A DNA stretch of 5,604 bases, taken from Butyrivibrio sp. (lineage in GTDB: Bacteria > Bacillota_A > Clostridia > Lachnospirales > Lachnospiraceae). The translations under genes were made by a program, and so were the position numbers. Positions 1 to 5,604 of this stretch are shown one piece after another (the first letter of the stretch is position 1; each line of letters starts with the position of its first letter). The notes under the pieces are model-generated. The model had not been told where the DNA came from and did not search any database. It worked only from the letters and a program-made list of their open reading frames with translations. The stretch is taken from contig NZ_JAILQF010000194.1 in the NCBI RefSeq assembly GCF_024699075.1, forward strand, positions 1 to 5,604. The letters are read 5' to 3'.

Positions 1-126
1 ACTCTTCAATGCTAACATAGGTATAATTTTGAAAAATGGATAATCAGGACTTTTATTACCAAGCAGTCCAACGACCACATTAGCGGATTGGGATTCATCC
101 CTCTGAATGAACTCTTAGCACAAGAA
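1..126. other. Left edge, no supported gene
   Basis: No gene can be supported here. Two overlapping frames are open. On the minus strand, positions 114 to 1 are open for 38 codons and run off the edge; the peptide includes SANVVVGLLGNKSPDYPFFK, but there is no ATG with a ribosome site and a stop lies just upstream at 117-115. On the plus strand, 16-135 is open and ends in a TGA inside the hairpin at 127-150; its C-terminus would read NELLAQEKA, but it lacks an ATG and has a TAA at 13-15. Either could be a fragment of a decayed or neighbouring gene, or chance. I recognise neither peptide. Confidence 0.3.
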
Positions 127-150
127 AAGGCGTGACCAAAGTCACGCCTT
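119..150 (-). terminator. Intrinsic terminator of the leftward MCP gene
   Basis: Positions 127-136 and 141-150 form a perfect 10-bp stem (AAGGCGTGAC / GTCACGCCTT) with a 4-base loop. Read on the minus strand, the stem runs straight into TTTTCTTG, a usable U-tract. On the plus strand it is followed by CCCATTC, so it is a leftward terminator. It lies about 80 bases past the stop codon of the first MCP gene, with no other leftward gene between. Confidence 0.8.
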
Positions 151-187
151 CCCATTCTTAAATTCTTGAACATTACTGTCTTATGAC

Positions 188-219
188 GCTCCCGGCTTTT
201 GCGGGGGCTTAATTATTTG
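188..219 (+). terminator. Possible second, rightward terminator hairpin
   Basis: Positions 188-194 pair with 202-208 (GCTCCCG / CGGGGGC, one G:U pair) around a short T-rich loop. On the plus strand the stem is followed by TTAATTATTTG, a broken U-tract. On the minus strand the G:U becomes a C-A mismatch and no U-tract follows. This fits a weak or decayed terminator for transcription entering from the left. No rightward gene is visible to use it, so its role is uncertain. Confidence 0.4.
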
Positions 220-230
220 TTAAGAAATGA

Positions 231-2288
231 TCAGCGAAGCTTAAAGTTTGCTACAACGCCGGCAAGGTTCTTTGCTATTACAGACTGCTTGCTGGACATA
301 TCAGATACATTTTCAACAACGTTTGATACAGAGTTAACTGTATCTGTGATGTCAGATGATCTTGTAGCTGTATCCTGTGTTGACTCTGTAATATTCTGGA
401 TTGCAGAACTTACCTCGCTCATAGCTCCTCTTATGGTTCCGACCATTTCAGCAATTGAGGTTGATGTCTGTCCAAAGGATAGAGCATCTTCTCCGTACTG
501 CTGAGCTACATTTACGAAGTTATCATAGTCAGGTGTAACTGTCTCTTTAAGGAAAGTAAGAAGCTCATTGGTTGCATTAAGGAGATTAGAGAAGGCTTCC
601 TGTACGCCTGCAACAGTATTCTGAATCTCACCAACAGCAGCTCCTGTATCACCTGCAAGCTTATTGATCTCAGTAGCTACAACTGCAAATCCTTTACCAT
701 GTTCTCCTGCACGGGCAGCCTCGATAGAAGCGTTGAGTGAAAGGAGATTGATCTGATCTGCGATCTCTGCTATAGAATCGGCAAGTGAACCAATCTGCTG
801 TACAACATCTGCCTGTGAATTTGCAGCTTCTATATCTGACTCACGTTCTGAAGCAATCTGAATTGCATGATCATATGCTGCTTTAGAACTCTCTTCAATT
901 TCTTTAGCTCTTTTTTCAATATCTTCAGCCTGGCCTCTTGATTCATCAGCCTGATCAGCAAGCAGCTGAACTGATGCATTAACTTCTTCTACAGAAGCAT
1001 TAACTTCTTCGGTAGCTGCTGATGCGCTCATCATAGCATCATTAACACCTGTCATGTTGGACTGAATTGCCTGGAATTCATTAGTGAGCTGACTTGCCAT
1101 GCCTTCAAGAGTTGAACTAGCTTCGTCAATTTTTTCAGATTCATTTGATACCTTCAAGATAACACCTTTATTATTTTCATACATTTCATTAAGCGAATCT
1201 GACATCTGACCAAGTTCATCCTTGCTCTTGGAATGAATCTTGTTAATAGTAAAGTCGCCGCTTGCAAGCTGACCGGCAAATGTCTTAACGTTCTTAACGC
1301 TATTTGATATGGAGTTAACAAGAAGGAGTATTACAAGTGCACATACAGCTATAGCTACTACGCAGATAGTAACAAGAAGATTACGAATCTGGATCATGGT
1401 TGCATCAAGCTCTTTTTCGGAAAGCGTCAGGACAAGTTTCCATCCTACTTCCGGTATAGTATCGTAGAAGTATATAATTGCTCCATCAGATTTCTCTATA
1501 CCTCCAACACCGTTTTCATTTGCAAGTACATATTCTGCTATGCCATCCATATCAGGATCATCAGCTATATTAAGCGATGATTCTGTCTTACTGGAATCTA
1601 TATCGTAAAGGTATACTCCGCTTGATGTAAGAAGTATAGGAGTAGAAGTGGTTCCAAGTGACATTGAAGATACCATTTCCTGAATAGAACCAAGAACTGT
1701 ATCTACTGTGATACATCCTATACATTCTCCTGCAGAATTAAATATAGGAGCTGAGCATGTAGCCATGATCGTTCCGCTGGAAGCATCATAATATGGGTCT
1801 GTAATAGAAGCATCAAGTGTTGTCATGGAAGTTGCGTCTGTATAGTATTCCTGAGAGAAATAGTCATACTCTGCATTTGAATATTCATCAGTGTATACGA
1901 TACTATCACCATCTTTATACCAGTAAGGACCAGCATATTCCTGGTTATTATATACCCCTTTGGCAAACCATATTCCGGCTCCTGAAATTACATCATTACC
2001 TTTTATAACATTAGAGAAGATCTCCTCATAGTTTTCAAGATCCGTATAGGTGTAACTTGTACCTACGTTATTGGAAAGAACTGTTGCCGTGTTGCGAAGA
2101 GTTTCCAAAGTCGTATTTACAGAATTGGAATTGGCTTCGAGTGTCTGAGCAGCCTTTTCAGCTGTCAATGTCTGAAATGCAGATGAAAATTTGGTTACAC
2201 TAATATAAGTTACAAGTATTAGTGAGATCGCAACAATGGGAAGAATACCAAGTAACATTTTCATTCGTAGACTCATTTTTTTCAGCAT
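231..2288 (-). CDS. Methyl-accepting chemotaxis protein, dCache-type sensor
   Basis: A membrane chemoreceptor of 685 residues that would pass ligand binding outside the cell to CheW/CheA. In order: transmembrane helix 1 (about 11-29); a long extracellular region (about 32-295) resembling a double-Cache sensor, with the conserved-looking DPYYD at 164-168 and a GWKLVL strand near 283; transmembrane helix 2 (about 304-324); a HAMP unit (about 325-376); then a coiled-coil signalling domain whose hairpin tip is unmistakable ([19 protein letters not shown], starting at 519). A methylation-type site, [10 protein letters not shown], puts the Glu pair at 427-428. The C-terminus ends in NFKLR, with no CheR-tethering NWETF-like tail. 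ATG at 2288 is chosen because AAGGAG lies 5 bases upstream; the frame stays open to an ATG at 2357, but that start lacks a good ribosome site and would put 23 odd residues before the membrane helix. Oddities: the usual ligand-pocket R-x-W is not seen, and three Cys lie in the sensor (178, 189, 192). The ligand is unknown. Family assignment is very secure. Confidence 0.96.
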   Translation of the reverse strand: MLKKMSLRMKMLLGILPIVAISLILVTYISVTKFSSAFQTLTAEKAAQTLEANSNSVNTTLETLRNTATVLSNNVGTSYTYTDLENYEEIFSNVIKGNDVISGAGIWFAKGVYNNQEYAGPYWYKDGDSIVYTDEYSNAEYDYFSQEYYTDATSMTTLDASITDPYYDASSGTIMATCSAPIFNSAGECIGCITVDTVLGSIQEMVSSMSLGTTSTPILLTSSGVYLYDIDSSKTESSLNIADDPDMDGIAEYVLANENGVGGIEKSDGAIIYFYDTIPEVGWKLVLTLSEKELDATMIQIRNLLVTICVVAIAVCALVILLLVNSISNSVKNVKTFAGQLASGDFTINKIHSKSKDELGQMSDSLNEMYENNKGVILKVSNESEKIDEASSTLEGMASQLTNEFQAIQSNMTGVNDAMMSASAATEEVNASVEEVNASVQLLADQADESRGQAEDIEKRAKEIEESSKAAYDHAIQIASERESDIEAANSQADVVQQIGSLADSIAEIADQINLLSLNASIEAARAGEHGKGFAVVATEINKLAGDTGAAVGEIQNTVAGVQEAFSNLLNATNELLTFLKETVTPDYDNFVNVAQQYGEDALSFGQTSTSIAEMVGTIRGAMSEVSSAIQNITESTQDTATRSSDITDTVNSVSNVVENVSDMSSKQSVIAKNLAGVVANFKLR

Positions 2289-2293
2289 ACATA

Positions 2294-2299
2294 CTCCTT
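2294..2299 (-). promoter_or_regulatory. Ribosome binding site fixing the MCP start
   Basis: On the minus strand AAGGAG lies 5 bases before the ATG at 2288-2286. It is the best Shine-Dalgarno match upstream of any in-frame start in this gene, and it favours the 685-residue product over a 708-residue one starting at 2357. Confidence 0.85.
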
Positions 2300-2346
2300 T
2301 TTGCTCAAATATATAGAGCATAAAATTTGTTAAATAATACTTTTGA

Positions 2347-2370
2347 TATAGATGCATCCGTTCATCTATA
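2347..2370 (-). repeat. 8-bp inverted repeat in the leftward leader
   Basis: TATAGATG (2347-2354) and CATCTATA (2363-2370) form a perfect 8-bp stem with an 8-base loop. It lies inside the predicted 5' leader of the leftward MCP, about 59 bases before its start codon. It could be an mRNA leader hairpin or a protein-binding site; AT-rich sequence makes chance possible. There is no U-tract after it on the minus strand, so it is not a terminator. Confidence 0.4.
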
Positions 2371-2454
2371 GTAATAAATTAACTGCGTGCCATATAAAGT
2401 GAAGACATTTTGAAACAAAGAGGCTATATATAGAAAATATTTTAGCCATATGTA

Positions 2455-2481
2455 ATATCGGATATGAAATAAAAAAAATTA
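2455..2481 (-). promoter_or_regulatory. Sigma-28 (FliA/SigD) promoter, leftward
   Basis: On the minus strand TAATTTTT (2481-2474), 11 bases, then TCCGATAT (2462-2455). Against the sigma-28 consensus TAAAGTTT-N11-GCCGATAA each box matches 6 of 8, and the -10 contains CCGATAT, the form used by Bacillus SigD. Spacing is exact. Transcription would start near 2448 and give a leader of about 160 bases for the leftward MCP gene. This sigma factor commonly drives chemoreceptor genes, which fits. Confidence 0.65.
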
Positions 2482-2491
2482 ACTCTATTAT

Positions 2492-2508
2492 TTAATAATA
2501 ATTATTAA
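2492..2508. repeat. AT-rich 17-bp inverted repeat between promoters
   Basis: TTAATAAT and ATTATTAA are perfect 8-bp arms around a single central A. The site sits between the two divergent -35 boxes and overlaps the rightward one by four bases. That position would suit an operator acting on both genes, but the sequence is entirely A and T, so a chance palindrome is a real alternative. Confidence 0.4.
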
Positions 2509-2531
2509 GTAATGTTGATAAATGCCGATAA
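2505..2531 (+). promoter_or_regulatory. Sigma-28 (FliA/SigD) promoter, rightward
   Basis: TTAAGTAA (2505-2512), 11 bases, then GCCGATAA (2524-2531). The -10 box is a complete 8 of 8 match to the sigma-28 consensus and the -35 box matches 5 of 8 (TAAAGTTT), at the consensus spacing. Transcription would start near 2538, leaving a leader of about 70 bases before the second MCP. This ties the gene to the flagellar and chemotaxis regulon. Confidence 0.8.
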
Positions 2532-2596
2532 AAGTTATGTATAAGTTCTTTGGCTCTAATTTTTCCATTATTTCAGGTACTTGGCAGTTAACTGTC

Positions 2597-2601
2597 GGAG
2601 G
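2597..2601 (+). promoter_or_regulatory. Ribosome binding site fixing the second MCP start
   Basis: GGAGG lies 6 bases before the ATG at 2608. The frame is also open upstream to a TTG at 2581, but that would translate through this site and has no Shine-Dalgarno of its own, so ATG 2608 is preferred. Confidence 0.85.
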
Positions 2602-2607
2602 TTAATT

Positions 2608-4329
2608 ATGAATATTAAAGGAATGATTTCGGCTGATAAGGAGAAACTAAAGAATCAGCCAGTATCTAAAAAAGTAACCGAAATTTTTAAAAGTGCAAGT
2701 ATAAGGTTTGCCCTTGTTATTGCATTTATGGCTGTTACTATAGCTATGTCAGTCTGGGGTGTATACTCTATTTATTCAAGAGATCTTAAAGCTGACAATA
2801 TTCAGGGTGATATTAGAATAGATATACAGGCTTTATCCAAACATCTTTTGTGGGCATTGTCTGCTACAACGGAAGAGGTCAGAAATTCTGAACTTGAAAA
2901 GGTATCTGAGGCATTTGAAGATTTTGCCGGCTATAAGGAAAGTCTTTCAGAAGTATATGATAATGCTGACATGATTGAACAGTTTTATGAGCATCTTGCC
3001 ATAGTTGAAGAGAATGGTAAAACTATGGAAGCAATGTTCTATGATGGAACTTCTACTGAAGATGAGATTTTTGAATATTTTGATGGAACACTTTATCCGT
3101 CGATCAATGAAGTTGCATCTGATCTTAAGACTGTTTCAGCTGAGATAGAAGAACATGGACAGGCTGTATATACAAGGACTCTTGTTACTACAGGCGCTAC
3201 AGCAGCTCTTTCAGTCCTTATTATACTTACAACAGTTCTCTATATTGCTAATTCAGGCAAAACTCTTGCAAAGAGTATTGTAGAACCTGTTGATGAAGTA
3301 AGAGATGCTGCTAGAGAAATGTCAGAAGGTATACTTAATATAAAGATTGACTACAGGGCTCAGGATGAGCTTGGAGAACTTGCCCATGATCTTAGAAAGT
3401 CGACAAGCTATACAGCATCTATTGTTACTGATATAAGTGAATCTCTTGGAAGAATGGCAACGGGAGACTTTACAAAAGGAACTGATAATCCTGATATGTA
3501 CATTGGTGACTATGTTGCTATAAAGGATGCTCTTGACGATATTGCCGACAGATTATCAACTACTCTTGCACAGGTAAGAGAGTCTTCATCTCAGGTATCA
3601 ATAGGCGCTCAGAATATGTCAGAAGGAGCAAGTGCTCTTGCAGAAGGTGCTACCGACCAGGCAGCAGCAATACAGGAACTTACAGCTTCTGTTTCTACAG
3701 TTACGGAACAGACAAGGAATGTTGCAGATGCTGCTCAGCAGTCCAATGAGATGGCACAGAAGGTTAAAGAAGATGTAGATACATCTGCTCGTAAGATGCA
3801 CCTTGTTACAGATGCCATGACAAGAATAACAGAAGCTTCCAAAGAAATTGAGCTTGTTACCAATTCAATTGAAGCTATTGCCAAGCAGACTCAGCTTCTT
3901 GCACTTAATGCTTCGATCGAGGCTGCAAGAGCAGGCGATGCAGGTAAGGGATTTGCAGTTGTTGCAGGTGAGATAAGTCAGCTTGCAAACCAGTCATCTG
4001 AAGCTGCCAAGAATACTCATCAGCTTATAAGTGACACGATGGATGAGATATCCAATGGTAATGAAGTTGTTGATGAAACCAAAGCTGCTCTTGAAATGGT
4101 TGTTGAATCAGTTAACCATGTATCAGAGATGATGACTACATCCGGAAATATGGCTAAGGATCAGGTTACAAGTATGGAGCAGATCACAGAAGGCATCGAG
4201 CAGATATCCAATGTTGTATCAAGTAACTCTGCAACAGCTGAGGAATCAAGTGCTGTATCGACTCAGCTTTCTGAAGAATCATCAAGTCTTAATGATCTTA
4301 TTGATAAGTTTAAGGTCAAAGAGGGATAG
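2608..4329 (+). CDS. Methyl-accepting chemotaxis protein, helical-bundle sensor
   Basis: A chemoreceptor of 573 residues. A cytoplasmic N-terminus of about 31 residues, longer than usual, precedes transmembrane helix 1 (about 32-55). The extracellular part (about 56-190) is short, acidic and apparently all-helical, like four-helix-bundle sensors. Transmembrane helix 2 follows (about 191-214), then a HAMP unit (about 217-268, with QDELGELAHDL) and what looks like a second HAMP (about 270-325, with MATGDFTK). The signalling hairpin tip is clear ([19 protein letters not shown] from 434). Two methylation-type sites are visible: AAAIQELTAS with Gln356-Glu357, and SATAEESSA with Glu545-Glu546. No CheR-binding pentapeptide is seen at the end (KFKVKEG). 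It is transcribed from its own sigma-28-type promoter and ends before a strong terminator, so it is probably monocistronic. The stimulus cannot be read from the sequence. The receptor call is very secure; the double HAMP is moderately so. Confidence 0.96.
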   Translation: MNIKGMISADKEKLKNQPVSKKVTEIFKSASIRFALVIAFMAVTIAMSVWGVYSIYSRDLKADNIQGDIRIDIQALSKHLLWALSATTEEVRNSELEKVSEAFEDFAGYKESLSEVYDNADMIEQFYEHLAIVEENGKTMEAMFYDGTSTEDEIFEYFDGTLYPSINEVASDLKTVSAEIEEHGQAVYTRTLVTTGATAALSVLIILTTVLYIANSGKTLAKSIVEPVDEVRDAAREMSEGILNIKIDYRAQDELGELAHDLRKSTSYTASIVTDISESLGRMATGDFTKGTDNPDMYIGDYVAIKDALDDIADRLSTTLAQVRESSSQVSIGAQNMSEGASALAEGATDQAAAIQELTASVSTVTEQTRNVADAAQQSNEMAQKVKEDVDTSARKMHLVTDAMTRITEASKEIELVTNSIEAIAKQTQLLALNASIEAARAGDAGKGFAVVAGEISQLANQSSEAAKNTHQLISDTMDEISNGNEVVDETKAALEMVVESVNHVSEMMTTSGNMAKDQVTSMEQITEGIEQISNVVSSNSATAEESSAVSTQLSEESSSLNDLIDKFKVKEG

Positions 4330-4365
4330 GCGTTTATAGCTGTAATAAATATACAGGTTACAAGG

Positions 4366-4394
4366 AAGGTGCTGCTTGTTGCGGCACCTTTTTT
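4366..4394 (+). terminator. Intrinsic terminator after the second MCP
   Basis: AAGGTGCTGC (4366-4375) pairs with GCGGCACCTT (4381-4390), 10 bp with one G:U pair, around loop TTGTT, and runs into six T residues (4389-4394). It lies 36 bases past the MCP stop codon and separates that gene from the downstream ATPase. Confidence 0.92.
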
Positions 4395-4489
4395 GGTGAA
4401 ATATGTGGTATTATCTAATAGATAATGTGCAGATAAAGCAGATGCAAGTAGACACTTTACATATCTGACTTATATAAAAGAGGTGGAAA
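4395..4489 (+). other. Leader of the ATPase gene; promoter not clear
   Basis: About 95 bases between the terminator and the ATPase start. It holds an inverted repeat, ATTATCT-AAT-AGATAAT (4410-4426), which overlaps a possible extended -10 box, TGG-TATTAT (4406-4414). No good -35 box accompanies it. The gene must be transcribed from somewhere in or just before this stretch unless the terminator is leaky, but I cannot name the promoter with confidence. Confidence 0.35.
4480..4486 (+). promoter_or_regulatory. Ribosome binding site of the ATPase gene
   Basis: GAGGTGG lies just before the ATG at 4490, with 6 bases between GAGG and the start codon. It supports the start that includes the low-complexity N-terminal extension rather than an internal Met such as residue 23 or 118. 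Confidence 0.75.
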
Positions 4490-5604
4490 ATGGACAAGAG
4501 GGAAAAAGAAAAACTTGAAGATGTCCTGAATCAGATTCAGAATTCTCAAAGTAGCATGCTTAGCGGATTGTACGGGGACTTCTTTGGAAGTGGCAATTCA
4601 AATACAGGCAGCAGTCTAAATACAAATAGTGGTTCTTTGGTAAATGGCAGCTCTAATACCAAAAGTAATGATGATCCGCTTAAAGATGCTCAAAATGCAT
4701 TAAGCGAATTTAATACAAAGGTAAGTGAGGCGACAGAAAACGGTGTAACATCGCCTTCTTCAAAGACAGCTTCTGATAATGGCCTGACAGATAATAAAGA
4801 ATCTGAAGGTGGTGCCCCAAAAGAGCCAGAAGAAGACCCAATGGAGACACTTGATAAGCTTATAGGTCTTGATACTATAAAAGCAGATGTTAAGGAGCTT
4901 ACCAATTTCGTTAAGATTCAAAAGACAAGACAGGATGCAGGACTTAAATCTGTACCTGTATCTCTTCATCTTGTATTTACAGGTAATCCCGGAACCGGTA
5001 AAACAACAGTAGCCCGTATTATTTCAAAGCTTTATAAGAATATTGGAGTTCTGTCCAAGGGACAGCTTGTTGAGACAGACCGTTCAGGACTTGTAGCAGG
5101 ATATGTAGGTCAGACTGCAATCAAGACTCAGGAGCTTATCAAGAAGGCTATGGGCGGAGTTCTATTTATAGATGAAGCCTATGCTCTGTCACAAAAAGAT
5201 GACGCCTTCGGCCAGGAAGCTATAGATACTATACTTAAAGCAATGGAAGATCACAGAGACGATCTTGTAGTCATTGTTGCAGGTTATACAGAGCCTATGG
5301 AGAAATTCATAAACTCCAATCCGGGTCTTAAGAGCAGGTTCAACAAATATATTGAGTTTTCTGACTATACGATAGACGAACTTATGGATATATTTGATAT
5401 GAACTGTAAGAAGTATGATTATGTCATCGAAGAAGATACCAAACAGCATGTTAAAGAGCTTATAACGCAGAGAAAACTTGCTTCAAACGGTAACTTTGCC
5501 AATGCCCGTGAAGTAAGAAATATATTTGAAGAGATAATCACTAATCAGGCTTCAAGGATTGCAGGAATAGAAGACCTTAAGCCTGAAGATATGATGAAGA
5601 TCAC
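4490..5604 (+). CDS. AAA+ ATPase, CbxX/CfqX (SpoVK-like) family, 3' partial
   Basis: The visible 371 residues run off the right edge. Residues 1-117 are a charged helix-like start (about 1-22) followed by a Ser/Asn/Gly-rich, probably disordered stretch (33-60) and an acidic linker. From 118 the sequence is a single AAA+ module of the CbxX/CfqX type: entry motif LDKLIGLDTIKADVKEL, Walker A GNPGTGKTT (165-173), likely pore loop GYVGQTA (204-210) with Tyr205, Walker B GVLFIDEAYAL (223-233), a sensor-1-region strand VVIVAGY (260-266), the NPGLKSRF motif (277-284) with the presumed arginine finger Arg283, and NAREVRN (338-344) in the lid. All catalytic residues I would expect are present, so it should be an active hexameric ATPase. 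Known relatives include CbbX (Rubisco activase), sporulation protein SpoVK and the AAA domain of EccA in type VII secretion; none of these roles is shown here. Relatives are usually near 300 residues, so the extension is extra and the C-terminus probably lies close beyond the edge. Confidence 0.93.
   Translation, partial: MDKREKEKLEDVLNQIQNSQSSMLSGLYGDFFGSGNSNTGSSLNTNSGSLVNGSSNTKSNDDPLKDAQNALSEFNTKVSEATENGVTSPSSKTASDNGLTDNKESEGGAPKEPEEDPMETLDKLIGLDTIKADVKELTNFVKIQKTRQDAGLKSVPVSLHLVFTGNPGTGKTTVARIISKLYKNIGVLSKGQLVETDRSGLVAGYVGQTAIKTQELIKKAMGGVLFIDEAYALSQKDDAFGQEAIDTILKAMEDHRDDLVVIVAGYTEPMEKFINSNPGLKSRFNKYIEFSDYTIDELMDIFDMNCKKYDYVIEEDTKQHVKELITQRKLASNGNFANAREVRNIFEEIITNQASRIAGIEDLKPEDMMKI

Larger units (their letters stand above)
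2289..2607. other. Divergent intergenic control region
   Basis: This AT-rich 319-base stretch between two MCP genes pointing away from each other has no supported gene. It holds a sigma-28-type promoter in each direction, an AT-rich inverted repeat between and overlapping them, a hairpin in the leader of the leftward gene, and both ribosome binding sites. Predicted leaders are about 160 bases for the leftward gene and about 70 bases for the rightward one, assuming transcription starts some 7 bases past each -10 box. Confidence 0.7.

Noticed and set aside
199..504. Plus-strand open frame across the 3' end of the first MCP
   Set aside because: It is antisense to a conserved MCP signalling domain and shows no recognisable protein or ribosome site.
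976..1010. Direct repeat GCATTAACTTCTTC twice, 21 bases apart
   Set aside because: It encodes the heptad repeat EEVNASV of the MCP coiled coil and is explained by that protein pattern, not by a mobile or regulatory repeat.
2289..2357. Upstream ATG at 2357 as the start of the first MCP, adding 23 residues
   Set aside because: No good Shine-Dalgarno precedes it, the added residues do not look like an MCP N-terminus, and AAGGAG is perfectly placed for the ATG at 2288.
2422..2447. GGCTA/TAGCC inverted repeat at the predicted 5' end of the leftward transcript
   Set aside because: Only five clean base pairs around a 16-base AT-rich interior; too weak to call.
2585..2594. Perfect palindrome CAGTTAACTG just before the second MCP ribosome site
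   Set aside because: Ten bases is short enough to occur by chance and the spacing to the promoter suggests nothing specific.
2581..2607. TTG start at 2581 for the second MCP
   Set aside because: It would translate through the GGAGG site that serves ATG 2608 and has no ribosome site of its own.
4429..4436. GCAGATAA, 7 of 8 to a sigma-28 -10 box, before the ATPase gene
   Set aside because: The -35 position at 11-base spacing (4410-4417) reads ATTATCTA, unlike TAAAGTTT.
4449..4478. TAGACA with TATATAAA as a housekeeping promoter for the ATPase
   Set aside because: Transcription would begin within the ribosome binding site, leaving no usable leader.
4690..5449. Minus-strand open frames across the ATPase gene
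   Set aside because: They lie opposite a gene with intact AAA+ motifs, lack convincing ribosome sites and overlap each other; they are coding shadows.
1..5604. CRISPR arrays, tRNA or rRNA genes, insertion sequences
   Set aside because: I saw no regularly spaced repeats, no tRNA-like cloverleaf or rRNA sequence, and no transposase or terminal repeats.

Overview
The window looks like chromosomal DNA from a motile, low-GC member of the Clostridia, most like the Lachnospiraceae (Butyrivibrio/Roseburia type). This is inferred from the AT-rich intergenic DNA, strong AGGAGG-like ribosome sites, FliA/SigD-type promoters in front of chemoreceptor genes, and protein sequences typical of that group. 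No ribosomal or other marker gene is present to settle the taxon.

Layout. Positions 1-230 hold no gene I can support, but carry two hairpins. One (127-150) is a convincing leftward intrinsic terminator for the first gene. Positions 231-2288 (minus strand) encode a 685-residue methyl-accepting chemotaxis protein (MCP) with a double-Cache-type extracellular sensor. Positions 2289-2607 form a divergent control region. Positions 2608-4329 (plus strand) encode a second MCP of 573 residues with a small helical-bundle sensor and what look like two consecutive HAMP units. A strong terminator follows at 4366-4394. From 4490 to the right edge runs an AAA+ ATPase of the CbxX/CfqX (CbbX, SpoVK) family with a Ser/Asn/Gly-rich N-terminal extension; it has no stop codon before the window ends.

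How they work together. The two MCPs are transcribed away from each other from promoters that both fit the flagellar sigma factor (sigma-28) with the same 11-base spacer. They are therefore probably switched on together with late flagellar and chemotaxis genes. Both would sit in the membrane and signal through CheW/CheA, but their cytoplasmic stalks differ in length by roughly four to five heptads per arm. This suggests different length classes that may not share the same array position. The ATPase is cut off from the MCPs by a terminator and lacks a convincing sigma-28 promoter, so I do not tie it to chemotaxis; its substrate is unknown.

I see no clearly novel multi-gene system. The points most worth a second look are the paired sigma-28 promoters around an AT-rich inverted repeat, the cysteine-rich, atypical ligand region of the first MCP, and the disordered N-terminal extension of the ATPase.
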